This document shows, in pieces, positions 49,317-57,542 of a stretch of DNA of 64,000 nucleotides. The DNA is from Sphingomonas oryzagri (GTDB taxonomy: Bacteria > Pseudomonadota > Alphaproteobacteria > Sphingomonadales > Sphingomonadaceae): contig NZ_JARYGZ010000001.1 in assembly GCF_029906645.1 (NCBI RefSeq), positions 1,049,208-1,113,207 on the forward strand. Direction: 5' to 3'. The position numbers were made by a program, and so were the translations under genes. Each line of letters begins with the position of its first letter. Position 1 is the stretch's first letter. The notes beneath the pieces were generated by a model. It was given only the letters and a program-made list of their open reading frames with translations. It was not told the DNA's origin and did no database searches.

Positions 49317-49832
49317 ATGGCTATTCGTGATCTCATTCCCTGGAGCCGGCAGGAAAACCGGCTGCCCATACCCGTGAACGGCGAGCGCGATGTCGAAAGC
49401 CATCCGCTGCTGTCGCTGCATCGCGAGGTGAACCGCCTGTTCGACGATGTCTTCCGCGGCTTCGGCGTCCCGTCGATTGCCAGCTTCGACCGCGGGCCCG
49501 GCTGGCCGCAGCTCGAGCTTGCCGAGACAGACAAGGAGGTCCGCGTCACCGCCGAGCTGCCCGGCCTCCACGAGAAGGATATCGACCTTCAGGTCGAGAA
49601 CGGCGTGCTGACGATTCGCGGCGAAAAGAAAGCCGAGGTGGAGGACAAGGAGCGCGGCTATTCGGAGCGTAGCTACGGCCGCTTCGAACGGCGCATCGGC
49701 CTGCCCAGGGGCATCGACCGTGACAGGGCGAGCGCGACCTTCAGGAACGGCGTGCTCACTGTGACGCTTCCCAGGACGGAGGCGGCGAACGAGAATGTCC
49801 GCCGTATCCCGATCCATGGCGCGGCCGCTTGA
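49317..49832 (+). CDS. Hsp20 small heat-shock protein (class A-like)
   Basis: This 171-residue Hsp20 has an N-terminal arm with LIPWSRQENRLPIPVNGERDVESHPLLSLHREVNRLFDDVFRGFG. Its alpha-crystallin domain is WPQLELAETDKEVRVTAELPGLHEKDIDLQVENGVLTIRGEKK followed by FERRIGLPRGIDRDRASATFRNGVLTVTLP. GAGGAG precedes ATG 49317. It is distinct in type from the neighbouring IbpA-like protein, so the pair may form mixed oligomers. Its 3' end overlaps the next gene. Confidence 0.94.
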   Translation: MAIRDLIPWSRQENRLPIPVNGERDVESHPLLSLHREVNRLFDDVFRGFGVPSIASFDRGPGWPQLELAETDKEVRVTAELPGLHEKDIDLQVENGVLTIRGEKKAEVEDKERGYSERSYGRFERRIGLPRGIDRDRASATFRNGVLTVTLPRTEAANENVRRIPIHGAAA

Positions 49833-50256
49833 GGATATGGCCCGGGACCTGCGTCCCGGGCCTGTCCGTCGCGAAGCCCGGCCGGAGACGGCGGCGAACG
49901 ACAATGGCGTTCCAGGGCCGCATCCGTCGAGTGCATTGCCACCGGATGCATTGGCGATCATCGAGCCGACGCCGATCGCCACCAACCAGAGCGGGCGGGC
50001 GCGTTGCGATCAATGGCGGCTGCGCTTTCCAGCGCGGACGCGGCCCTTCGTCGATCCGCTGACCGGCTGGACGGGCGGCAGCGATCCGCTGGCCCACGTG
50101 GTTCTGCGATTCCCGAGCCTCGAAGCGGCCGAGCGATACTGTCGCTTGCAGCACCTTCGCTTCGAGGTTCGCCGGCCGGCGTCGCGTCCGGCTCACGTGA
50201 TGCCAATCAAGCCGGATCCATTTTGTGAACAGCAGGAAAGGAGCAGACATGCGTAA
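49795..50256 (+). CDS. Complex I NDUFS4-like protein
   Basis: This is a protein of up to 153 residues. Its second half matches the NADH-ubiquinone oxidoreductase NDUFS4 domain (CDQWRLRFPARTRPFVDPLTGWTGGSDPLAHVVLRFPSLEAAERYCRLQHLRFEV), including the DPLxGWTGSxD signature. The first 65 residues are proline- and alanine-rich and start choice is uncertain (49795, 49816 or 49837). It overlaps the Hsp20 gene by 38 bases. An accessory subunit copy in a stress cassette is odd. Confidence 0.75.
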   Translation: MSAVSRSMARPLEDMARDLRPGPVRREARPETAANDNGVPGPHPSSALPPDALAIIEPTPIATNQSGRARCDQWRLRFPARTRPFVDPLTGWTGGSDPLAHVVLRFPSLEAAERYCRLQHLRFEVRRPASRPAHVMPIKPDPFCEQQERSRHA

Positions 50257-50860
50257 ATTCGGCACACCTGCCTTGGCCGGCGTCGTGGCGCTGGCAGTCG
50301 CTGGCGCCGCGTTGGCCGCCAGCCAGGACATGCACATCATGAAGGTCGGCCTGCCCGACGGATCGTTCGCCAGGATCGAATATGCCGGCGACGTCGCGCC
50401 CAGGGTGACGGTTGCGCCGGCCTCCGGAGCCGTGCCCATTGCCCTGTTTAATGCCTTCGACACCGCGCCTTTCGTGGCATTCGATCGCATTGCCGCCTCG
50501 ATGGACCGCGACATGAATGCGATGGTCCATGAGATTGGTGCTCTTCAGCCTCCTCTGATGCCTGACGCCGGCAAGCTCGATCTTGCGGCGCTTTCCAAAT
50601 TGCCGCCGGGCACGGTGAGCTATCGGTTCGTCTCGACCAGCAACGGCAACGACATGTGCGGCCGCAGCGTCGAAGTGACGTCGTACGGGCCGGATGAGAA
50701 GCCGAGGGTCGTGTCGAGCAGTTCGGGCGACTGCACGTCGACGAAGCGGGCGCCGACGCCGACCCGGCTCGATTCGCCAACCGGGCCAGCGGTACCCGCG
50801 TTGAGGCGAGCCGGCGAGACCGACGTGGCTAAACGCTCACGCGCGGCCAACACCATCTGA
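50249..50860 (+). CDS. Exported hypothetical protein
   Basis: This 203-residue protein has a clear signal peptide (RKFGTPALAGVVALAVAGAALA, cleavage near ALAAS). The mature part has MHIMKVGLPDGSFARIEYAGDVAPRV and a single pair of cysteines (NDMCGRSVEV and SGDCTSTK) that could form a disulfide in the periplasm. I do not recognise a family. The ATG at 50249 follows AGGAAAGGAG and overlaps the preceding gene by 8 bases. Confidence 0.75.
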   Translation: MRKFGTPALAGVVALAVAGAALAASQDMHIMKVGLPDGSFARIEYAGDVAPRVTVAPASGAVPIALFNAFDTAPFVAFDRIAASMDRDMNAMVHEIGALQPPLMPDAGKLDLAALSKLPPGTVSYRFVSTSNGNDMCGRSVEVTSYGPDEKPRVVSSSSGDCTSTKRAPTPTRLDSPTGPAVPALRRAGETDVAKRSRAANTI

Positions 50861-50880
50861 ATCAAGGCGGAGGCGGCCTT

Positions 50881-51546
50881 ATGCGCCGCTCCGCCCGCAT
50901 CCTGCCCGAACTTCCCATGCATGTGCCTCCCAGCGTCCTCTCCAGCTTCGTCATGCTGCTGGTCACGATTGGCCCGATCGAGACCGCAGTGGTCTTTGCC
51001 AGCCTGACTGCCGGTGTCCATCGTGGCGAGCGGGCAAGGCTTGCAATCCGTTCGACCGCGATTGCGGGGTTGGTCCTGCTGCTCTTCGCCATCGGCGGCA
51101 ACTTCACGCTCGGTCTGCTTCATATTTCGATGCCGGCCTTCCGCGTCGCCGGGGGGATATTGCTCTTCCTTCAGGCTCTCAGTCTGACCTTTTCCGGGCC
51201 CGGCCTTTCCTCGATCAGCGAAGGCGAGCGCCATGATGCCGAGCGTCCCGGCGATATCGCCGTGTTCCCTCTGGCTTTTCCGCTGATTGCCGGGCCGGGC
51301 GCGCTGTCCGCGGCCGTGCTCCTGATGGGAAGGACCGAGGGCTGGATAGAGGTGACCGGCGTGCTTGCCATGATCGCCGTCTGTCTTGCTCTGACCTACG
51401 CCGCGATGCGGATGGCCGAGCGGCTGGTGATCCTGCTGGGCTTGACCGGAGCCGACGTGGTGCGGCGTATATCCGGTGTCTTGCTTGCGGGTTTAGCCAC
51501 GCAGTTTGTTTTCGACGGCCTTGGAAGCGCTTCGTTCATCCGGTGA
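50881..51546 (+). CDS. MarC-family integral membrane protein
   Basis: This 221-residue protein of the MarC/UPF0056 family has six hydrophobic helices. Typical blocks are FVMLLVTIGPIETAVVFASLT, RVAGGILLFLQALSLTF, PGDIAVFPLAFPLIAGPGALSAAVLL and a C-terminal helix with ISGVLLAGLATQFVFDGL. A GGAGG-type site precedes ATG 50881; a start at 50917 is possible. Function of the family is unknown. It closes the stress cassette. Confidence 0.86.
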   Translation: MRRSARILPELPMHVPPSVLSSFVMLLVTIGPIETAVVFASLTAGVHRGERARLAIRSTAIAGLVLLLFAIGGNFTLGLLHISMPAFRVAGGILLFLQALSLTFSGPGLSSISEGERHDAERPGDIAVFPLAFPLIAGPGALSAAVLLMGRTEGWIEVTGVLAMIAVCLALTYAAMRMAERLVILLGLTGADVVRRISGVLLAGLATQFVFDGLGSASFIR

Positions 51547-51725
51547 GCCTCTTGCCATAGCACGATCAAGGATCTTTGAGCGCAAAGCCCTTCTTCGCCG
51601 CCCCGATGCCGCAGGAATCACTGGGAAACGCAGCGCCGTGAAGTTGTCGCGCGCCGAAGCAAGGAACTGGGTCGATCTCTTGATCGCTGATACCCACCCG
51701 AGCAAGCGAGACGCGCCGAACCTCA

Positions 51726-52052
51726 TCAGAACCTATCGAAATCCACAACGTAGGTCTCGGTGGGATGGGCGCCTATGAGATAGGGGTCGCCGCGTACTAT
51801 TCCTCGATTAGGAGTGCACAGGTAGATGAGCTTGCGATGAGCGGCCTCAAGAATGATGATCGTCTCTTCCCTAAGCTTGCCGAACATCTTTCCCACCTCG
51901 ACTTCATAATCGCTCCCGTTCTGCCGAAAATACACCTTTCGTATGCGACGCTCGGTGGTGGAAAGGCCCTGCTCAATGAGAAACGCGCGAACGCCTGTCC
52001 AGATCTTTTCGGCCTCCTTTTCTCCGTTGGTATAGGGCACATAGAATTTCAT
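51726..52052 (-). CDS. Hypothetical protein, 108 aa
   Basis: I do not recognise a named family. The protein begins MKFYVPYTNGEKEAEKIWTGVRAFLIEQGL and has a mixed alpha/beta composition with TIIILEAAHRKLIYLCTPNRG. It lies in a region of lower GC content than its neighbours, which suggests a recent arrival. The opposite-strand frame over the same bases is a poorer candidate. Confidence 0.6.
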   Translation of the reverse strand: MKFYVPYTNGEKEAEKIWTGVRAFLIEQGLSTTERRIRKVYFRQNGSDYEVEVGKMFGKLREETIIILEAAHRKLIYLCTPNRGIVRGDPYLIGAHPTETYVVDFDRF

Positions 52053-52646
52053 GCGGCGCTTTCCTTGCGCAACGAGTTCAAGAGAACGATTCTAATTCTC
52101 TTTTTTGTATTTTTCTCGGGCCGCATTATTTTTCTACGCCGTGAATTTTACGAGAATTGCTAAGCAGCTCATCTCTGTTAAGATGCATCGAGAATTTGCG
52201 TCATGTGTGCGATCGTGCATCTTGGCCAATTGGGTTCGGGGACTGGCTCCCACCCTTGGCCGGATGTTCATTCCGAAGGAGCTCGGCGCGCGTGTCTTGC
52301 ATCCAGCACACGGCGCAGTTGCGGGCTTCGACGACGAAGCCATCTACCGTGCCTAGCGAACGCCAGCGAAGCCAAAGATGTTGATGTGGTCGCCGCACCT
52401 TGCCTAAACCAGCCGTTTCGCGGACCATAATCCAGATCAATGTGCAGTGCTAGATTGTATCGGAAGCGTGACAATCTCGGTCTGGCGCGGCTCCCAGATC
52501 CCATCTGTTTGGTTGCAGAACGTCATTGGTGAAGATCTGTGCGCAACCGGACCGACCGGAATTAGGATAGGATCGGAAGCTCGGGAACGACCGGCTTGGG
52601 CGCAAATCTGAAATTGGCGCGAAACAACTTTCCAAACCGATCGCGA
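52053..52646. other. AT-rich intergenic region with a hairpin
   Basis: About 590 bases carry no gene I can support; short frames on both strands look like shadows. A hairpin, AAGAGAA (52080-52086) paired with TTCTCTT (52096-52102) and followed by a T-run, lies just upstream of the 51726-52052 gene. It could be an operator for that gene or a plus-strand terminator. The lower GC suggests a foreign scar. Confidence 0.5.
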
Positions 52647-53552
52647 TCAACTTTCCGTCACAACTTCTATCAGCGCGCGGAGCGCAGCAGATGGGTGTCG
52701 TCGGCTCGGATGATAAAGGTAGAGCCCTTCTTCGACCGGCGTCCAGCGTTCGAGCAGTGGTATGAGCCGGCCGGCCGCGACGTCCGCCGCGACGCGCCAC
52801 TCCGCTACGTAGGCGAACCCCGCCCCCGCAAGCGCGGCATGGCGCATCAGCCCCGGATCGTCGAGCGTCAACGTACCCGGCACGTCGATCGCGAAATCTC
52901 GCGCCTCGTCGCGGAATTCCCAAGGATAGCTGGCACCGTTGGCAAGCTGGATCCGGATGCACCGGTGATCGAGAAGATCGGCCGGAACGCGCGGCGCCCG
53001 CCTGCCGACGAGATAAGCCGGCGACGCCACGACCATGAAACGGACAGGGCCGGAGATCGGAACGCTGGCCATCCCCGTCGGTACGGATCTCGCCTGTCGG
53101 ATCCCCGCATCGAAACCCTGCGCGACGATATCGACAAAACGCCCCTCTGTGACCAGATCGATGGCGACCGCAGGATAGCGTTCCAGGAAGGGCAGGATCA
53201 GCGGCTCCAGAATCTGGCGAGCCGCACCGGACGAGCAATTGATCCGCAGCGTACCGCCCGGCGCATCGCGCTGGTCCGTCGCATCGTCGATGGCCGCACC
53301 GATTTCGCGTAACGCCGGCATCATGCGCGCGACGAAGCGCTCGCCTGCCGGCGTCAGCGCGACGCTGCGGGTGGTCCGCGCGAAAAGCTGGACGCCAAGA
53401 CGTTCCTCGACGCCGGCAATCGTCCGGCTCAGTGCCGTCGTCGAAAGACCGAGATCAAGCGCGGCTTTGCGAAAGCTCCGCTGCCGGGCAACGGCGGCGA
53501 CGGCCTCCAGTTCGAGCAGGCGCCCCGCCCTGATTATCCCGCTTCTCGGCAT
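52647..53552 (-). CDS. LysR-family transcriptional regulator
   Basis: This 301-residue LysR-type regulator has a winged-helix head (LLELEAVAAVARQRSFRKAALDLGLSTTALSRTIAGVEERLG) and a substrate-binding domain (INCSSGAARQILEPLILPFLERYPAVAIDLV, then VASPAYLVGRRAPRVPADLLDHRCIRI). The sequence RTTRSVALTPAGERFVARM follows the wing. It is divergent from the SDR gene at 53630 with a short gap, so it probably controls it. Confidence 0.9.
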   Translation of the reverse strand: MPRSGIIRAGRLLELEAVAAVARQRSFRKAALDLGLSTTALSRTIAGVEERLGVQLFARTTRSVALTPAGERFVARMMPALREIGAAIDDATDQRDAPGGTLRINCSSGAARQILEPLILPFLERYPAVAIDLVTEGRFVDIVAQGFDAGIRQARSVPTGMASVPISGPVRFMVVASPAYLVGRRAPRVPADLLDHRCIRIQLANGASYPWEFRDEARDFAIDVPGTLTLDDPGLMRHAALAGAGFAYVAEWRVAADVAAGRLIPLLERWTPVEEGLYLYHPSRRHPSAALRALIEVVTES

Positions 53553-53629
53553 GATATGATGAATATCGTCTCCCTTATCGGGATCATAGTCCCATTCTAT
53601 CTCACGGCCTTCATCATCCGGAGGTCATC

Positions 53630-54454
53630 ATGCCACAAACCTGGCTCATCACCGGCAGTTCGCGCGGTCTCGGTCGCGCGCTCGCCGAGGCCGTACTCGA
53701 AGCCGGGCACAATCTCGTCGCCACGGCGCGCGCGCCCGAGCAGCTTGCCGACCTGGCCCGACACTTCCCCGATACGATGGTGGCGGTCGCGCTCGACGTG
53801 ACCGACGCGCAGGCGGCCAAACAGGCCGTGGCGCTTGCCGTCGAGCGGTTCGGCACGCTCGACATCCTCGTCAACAATGCCGGTTACGGCGATCTGGCGC
53901 CGATTGAGGATGCCAGCCTGGAAAGCTTCCGCCGCCAGATCGAAACCAATCTGTTCGGCACGATCATCGTGACGAAGGCCGCGCTTCCCCTGTTCCGGGA
54001 AAGGCGATCGGGGCGCTTCATCCAGATCTCGTCGATCGGCGGACGCGCCGGCGCGATCGGGCGCGGCCCCTATTCGGCCGCGAAGTTCGGCGTCGAGGGT
54101 TTCTCAGAGGTGCTGGCGCAGGAGGTGCGGCCGTTCGGGCTCCACGTCACGATCGTCGAGCCCGGCGGCTTCCGCACCGACTTCGCCGGTGCCTCGACCC
54201 TGATCGAGGATGGCCATCCCGATTATGCGGAGACGGTTGGCGCCGTCGCCGCACGGCAGCGCGCCTATGACGGCAACCAGCCCGGTGACCCGGCCAAGGC
54301 GGCTCAGGCGATCCTCACCCTCGCCGCCCTGCCGGCACCGCCGCTGCGGCTCGTGCTGGGCAGCGATGCGTTCGACCGGGCCGCCGCGCTGGACCAGGCC
54401 CGCATCGACGAGTTGCACCAGTGGCGCGCACTCAGCCGCTCGACCGACTTCTAA
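53630..54454 (+). CDS. Short-chain dehydrogenase/reductase
   Basis: This 274-residue classical SDR has the cofactor loop TGSSRGLGRALAE, NNAGYGD, a serine in ISSIGGRAG and the catalytic YSAAKFG. It oxidises or reduces an alcohol/carbonyl with NAD(P). A GGAGG site precedes the ATG. Divergent LysR regulation is likely. Its TAA overlaps the stop of the convergent ohrR gene by 4 bases. Substrate unknown. Confidence 0.92.
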   Translation: MPQTWLITGSSRGLGRALAEAVLEAGHNLVATARAPEQLADLARHFPDTMVAVALDVTDAQAAKQAVALAVERFGTLDILVNNAGYGDLAPIEDASLESFRRQIETNLFGTIIVTKAALPLFRERRSGRFIQISSIGGRAGAIGRGPYSAAKFGVEGFSEVLAQEVRPFGLHVTIVEPGGFRTDFAGASTLIEDGHPDYAETVGAVAARQRAYDGNQPGDPAKAAQAILTLAALPAPPLRLVLGSDAFDRAAALDQARIDELHQWRALSRSTDF

Positions 54455-54912
54455 ACGGCATCGTCCCTGAGATGGCTGAGCAGGTTGTCGCGCACCCTGG
54501 CGACCGTAGTCTGCACCTGCCGGAACTCGTCCGGCGCGAGCCCCGTCGCCGCGACCAGTGTGCGCTGGGCGCCCTTCTCGCGCAGCGCACGCCCCGCATC
54601 GGTGAGGCTGACGATCACCTGCCGCTCATCCTTAGGGTCGCGGCGGCGGACGAGATAGCCCAGCGACTCGAGCTTCTTGAGGATCGGCGTCAGCGTGTTC
54701 GATTCGAGAAACAGCTTCTCGCCCAGGCCGCTCACCGTCTGGCCGTCCTCCTCCCACAAGGCGACGATCGCGATCCACTGCGTATAGGTGACGCCCAGCT
54801 CGTCAAGGATCGGCTTGTAGGCCCGGCCATAGGCCAGGTTCGCGGAATAGATGGCAAAGCACAGGAAATCGCCGAGCTTGGGCAGATCGGGTTTGTCGGG
54901 CGGCGTGGGCAT
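54451..54912 (-). CDS. ohrR: OhrR-type MarR-family peroxide sensor
   Basis: This is a 153-residue MarR-family repressor of the OhrR group. The redox cysteine is in LGDFLCFAIYSANLAYGRAYKPIL, the equivalent of the OhrR peroxidatic Cys near residue 15-22. The winged helix follows (GLTYTQW-like segment LGVTYTQWIAIVALWEEDGQTVSGLGEKLFLESNTLTPILKKLE). It is divergent from ohr with two operator palindromes between them, so it senses organic hydroperoxides and represses ohr and itself. ATG 54912 gives the usual start. Confidence 0.9.
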   Translation of the reverse strand: MPTPPDKPDLPKLGDFLCFAIYSANLAYGRAYKPILDELGVTYTQWIAIVALWEEDGQTVSGLGEKLFLESNTLTPILKKLESLGYLVRRRDPKDERQVIVSLTDAGRALREKGAQRTLVAATGLAPDEFRQVQTTVARVRDNLLSHLRDDAV

Positions 54913-54951
54913 CGAATTGTCTCCGTGATGACCATCCTCATATAGATCGCG

Positions 54952-54966
54952 TCCGATTGAATCGGA
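54952..54966. promoter_or_regulatory. OhrR operator 1 (perfect palindrome)
   Basis: TCCGATT-G-AATCGGA is a perfect 15-base palindrome upstream of both ohrR and ohr. A near-identical copy lies 40 bases further on. Confidence 0.75.
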
Positions 54967-54970
54967 AGCG

Positions 54971-54999
54971 TTGACAAAGTGTGCGACCCAATCTAATAA
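54971..54999 (+). promoter_or_regulatory. ohr promoter
   Basis: TTGACA (54971-54976) is a perfect -35 box; TAATAA (54994-54999) follows after 17 bases. The promoter lies between the two OhrR operators and 47 bases before the ohr start, so repressor binding would cover it. Confidence 0.7.
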
Positions 55000-55006
55000 A
55001 CTCGTA

Positions 55007-55021
55007 TCCGATCTAATCGGA
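55007..55021. promoter_or_regulatory. OhrR operator 2 (near-perfect palindrome)
   Basis: TCCGATC-T-AATCGGA matches operator 1 at 13 of 15 bases and lies just after the ohr -10. Two such sites flanking the promoter suggest cooperative repression. Confidence 0.7.
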
Positions 55022-55045
55022 TGCGATGTTAAATGGAGACACGCC

Positions 55046-55462
55046 ATGAGCCTGATCGACAAGGTTCTCTACACCGGCCGGACCCATGTCACCGGTGGGC
55101 GCGACGGCACCGCGCGCAGCGACGACGGCCGCCTCGACATCCGCCTCTCGCCGCCGGGCAGCCCGGCACCCGGCACCAATCCCGAAGAGCTCTTCGCCGC
55201 CGGCTGGTCCGCCTGCTTCATCGGCGCGATGACCATCGCCGCGAAGGCGCAGGGCATCGCACTGCCCGCCGGCACGGCAGTGGATGCCGAGGTCGATCTC
55301 GGCACCGGCGAGGGCGGCTATTTCCTGCAGGCCCGCCTCAATGTCAGCCTGCCGGGTATCGAGGCCGGGGCGGCACGCGCCATCGCCGATGCCGCGCACC
55401 AGACCTGCCCCTATTCCAAGGCCACGCGCGGCAACATCGCCGTGGAAATCGCCCTCGCCTGA
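55046..55462 (+). CDS. ohr: Ohr/OsmC organic hydroperoxide resistance protein
   Basis: This 138-residue thiol peroxidase reduces organic hydroperoxides. The two active cysteines are in LFAAGWSACFIGAM and ADAAHQTCPYSKATRGN, as in Ohr; the N-terminal KVLYTGRTHVTGGRDG block is typical. It is divergent from ohrR and controlled by the two palindromic operators. ATG 55046 gives the usual MSLIDKVLYT start. Confidence 0.94.
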   Translation: MSLIDKVLYTGRTHVTGGRDGTARSDDGRLDIRLSPPGSPAPGTNPEELFAAGWSACFIGAMTIAAKAQGIALPAGTAVDAEVDLGTGEGGYFLQARLNVSLPGIEAGAARAIADAAHQTCPYSKATRGNIAVEIALA

Positions 55463-55517
55463 GACAGAGGACAGCGCCCGGCCGCTGCGCCGGGCGCCCT
55501 TCACCGGAGCTACCGCC

Positions 55518-56021
55518 ATGACCCGCACAATCGCCCCGAATTTCCGTTTCCACGCCGTCTCATTCGTCGTCGCTGCCGTCGCGGGTCTCTCGACCTTCGG
55601 CACGATCGCGGTGATGCTGCCCGCCTCGGCCATGTTCCTCGGCTGGGTTGCCTTCAACATGGCGCCGTCGATGCGGGAAGGGCTCGCCAATCTCGGTTGC
55701 TTCTTGATCGGCCTCGTCTTCGGGATCGGCACCGCGATCGCGATCGGTTGGCTCACCCCCTCGCTGGGCGCCGGCGCGACGCCGGTTGCCGTCTCCGGCA
55801 TCGTGGTCCTCGTGCTGAGCCTCAGAAATCTCGCCCCGCTCAACAATCCGCTCGCCTATTTCCTGGGCCTCACCAGTTTCTTCTATTCGGGCTTCGCGCC
55901 GACCGGCACCACCTACGCGATCCTGGCCAGCGCCGGCGTCATCGGCGCCGCCTCCTGTGCCGCGGCCACCCTGCTGCAGACGCTGGTCGATCCGACCGCG
56001 GCCCCCGAAGCCGCACGCTGA
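55518..56021 (+). CDS. DUF1097 family membrane protein
   Basis: This 167-residue protein has about five hydrophobic helices, including VAGLSTFGTIAVMLPASAMFLGWVAF and FGIGTAIAIGWLTPSLG. It matches the DUF1097 family of small inner-membrane proteins of unknown function. The ATG at 55518 follows a GGAG site. It lies 55 bases after ohr on the same strand and may be co-expressed. Confidence 0.75.
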   Translation: MTRTIAPNFRFHAVSFVVAAVAGLSTFGTIAVMLPASAMFLGWVAFNMAPSMREGLANLGCFLIGLVFGIGTAIAIGWLTPSLGAGATPVAVSGIVVLVLSLRNLAPLNNPLAYFLGLTSFFYSGFAPTGTTYAILASAGVIGAASCAAATLLQTLVDPTAAPEAAR

Positions 56022-56036
56022 ACGCCGGAAAGTCCG

Positions 56037-56483
56037 ATGACCCGCATCGACGCCTATCTGATCGCGGTCGCGCTCGCCATGACCGCGATCGGTACAGCCG
56101 CCCATGCCCAGAGCGCGGCGGCCGTGCTCGGCCCGGCCGGCGTCGTCCCACTCGACGCGCCCCAACCGCCAGCCAGGCTGATCGTCGACCCGCCGCTTCC
56201 CGGCCCGCTCTCCGAGGGCAAGGTCTTCATCCAGTATGGCGCCCAAAATCTCCGCATCGAGCCGGTGTTCGGCCCCGCCGCGCTCGCCGTCACCCCGCGC
56301 ATCGGCCACATCCACGTCGTGGTGGACGGCGCCCCCTGGCACTGGGCCGACGCCAGCGGCTAGCCGCTGATCCTCGTCGGTCTGCCAGCCGGCCACCACA
56401 CGGTCGAGATCATCCTCGCCAATGCCAACCATCAGCCGCTGGATCGCAAGACGCTGTCCTTTATCGTGCCGCCCGTGAAATGA
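56037..56483 (+). pseudogene. DUF6130 family protein, broken by one amber codon
   Basis: The frame from ATG 56037 encodes a signal peptide (ALAMTAIGTAAHA) and then a domain ending IGHIHVVVDGAPWHWADASG. A TAG at 56361-56363 then interrupts it. In the same frame 39 more codons continue with PLILVGLPAGHHTVEIILANANHQPLDRKTLSF and a TGA at 56481. The continuation matches the rest of DUF6130-type small exported proteins, so a single base change is the likely cause. A truncated 108-residue product is possible. Confidence 0.8.
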
Positions 56484-56506
56484 TCGTCCAGCAAGGAGTG
56501 TCCGCC

Positions 56507-57538
56507 ATGACCAACACTTCCCCGGAAACCGTGATCCTCAGCCGCCGCAGCCTGCTCGGCATGGCGGCCGTGACTGTCGCCGCGAGCCAGTCCGGCCTGC
56601 TCGCCACCGCTGCCCGTGCCGCCTCAGTAGCGGCCGGTGATTTCGGCCCACTTCGCCAGATCGACGCCGGCCCGCTCTCGATCGGATATGTCGAGATGGG
56701 GCCGGCCAACGGCGCGCCGGTGATCCTGCTCCACGGCTGGCCCTACGACATCCATGCCTTCGCCGAGGTGGCGCCGCTGCTCGCCAAGGCCGGGCACCGT
56801 GTGATCGTCCCCTACCTGCGCGGCTATGGCAGCACCGTCTTCCGCTCGGTCGATGCGGTGCGTAACGGCCAGCAGGCCGCCCTCGCCTTCGACGTGATCG
56901 CGCTGATGGACGCGCTCAAGATCCGCCGCGTGACGCTGGGCGGATTCGATTGGGGTGCCCGCACTGCCGATATCGTCTCGGCACTCTGGCCGGATCGCGT
57001 CGCGGGTGTCGTCTCGGTCAGCGGCTATCTGATCGGCAGCCAGAAGGCCAACGCCGCGCCGCTGCCGCCGAAGGCCGAGCTTGCCTGGTGGTATCAATTC
57101 TACTTCGCGACCGAGCGTGGCCGGATCGGCTACGCGCAGAACCGGCACGATTTCAACAGGCTGATCTGGCAGACCGCTTCCCCGCAATGGCATTTCGACG
57201 ATGCCACCTACGAACGCTCCGCCAGGTCCTTCGACAATCCCGATCATGTCGCGATCGTCATCCACAATTATCGCTGGCGGCTGGGTCTCGCCGAAGGCGA
57301 GGCGCGCTACGATGCGACCGAGGCGACGCTCGCCACCGCGCCTGCGATCACCGTGCCGACCATCACCATGGAAGGCGACGCCAACGGCGCGCCGCACCCC
57401 GATCCGGCGGCCTATCGGGCGCACTTCACCGGCCGTTACGAGCATCGCCTGATCACGGGCGGCATCGGCCACAATCTGCCGCAGGAGGCGCCTGCCGCTT
57501 TCGCCGATGCCGTGCTGGCGGTCGGTCGTATGGCCTGA
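56507..57538 (+). CDS. Tat-exported epoxide-hydrolase-like alpha/beta hydrolase
   Basis: This 343-residue enzyme has a twin-arginine signal (ILSRRSLLGMAAVTVAA, about residues 10-26, cleavage near ARAAS). The alpha/beta-hydrolase core has the oxyanion block LLHGWPYDIHAF, an aspartate nucleophile in GGFDWGARTAD as in epoxide hydrolases and haloalkane dehalogenases, and the catalytic histidine in GGIGHNLPQE. It would act in the periplasm. The gene follows the broken DUF6130 gene on the same strand. Substrate unknown. Confidence 0.88.
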   Translation: MTNTSPETVILSRRSLLGMAAVTVAASQSGLLATAARAASVAAGDFGPLRQIDAGPLSIGYVEMGPANGAPVILLHGWPYDIHAFAEVAPLLAKAGHRVIVPYLRGYGSTVFRSVDAVRNGQQAALAFDVIALMDALKIRRVTLGGFDWGARTADIVSALWPDRVAGVVSVSGYLIGSQKANAAPLPPKAELAWWYQFYFATERGRIGYAQNRHDFNRLIWQTASPQWHFDDATYERSARSFDNPDHVAIVIHNYRWRLGLAEGEARYDATEATLATAPAITVPTITMEGDANGAPHPDPAAYRAHFTGRYEHRLITGGIGHNLPQEAPAAFADAVLAVGRMA

Positions 57539-57542
57539 GCGC

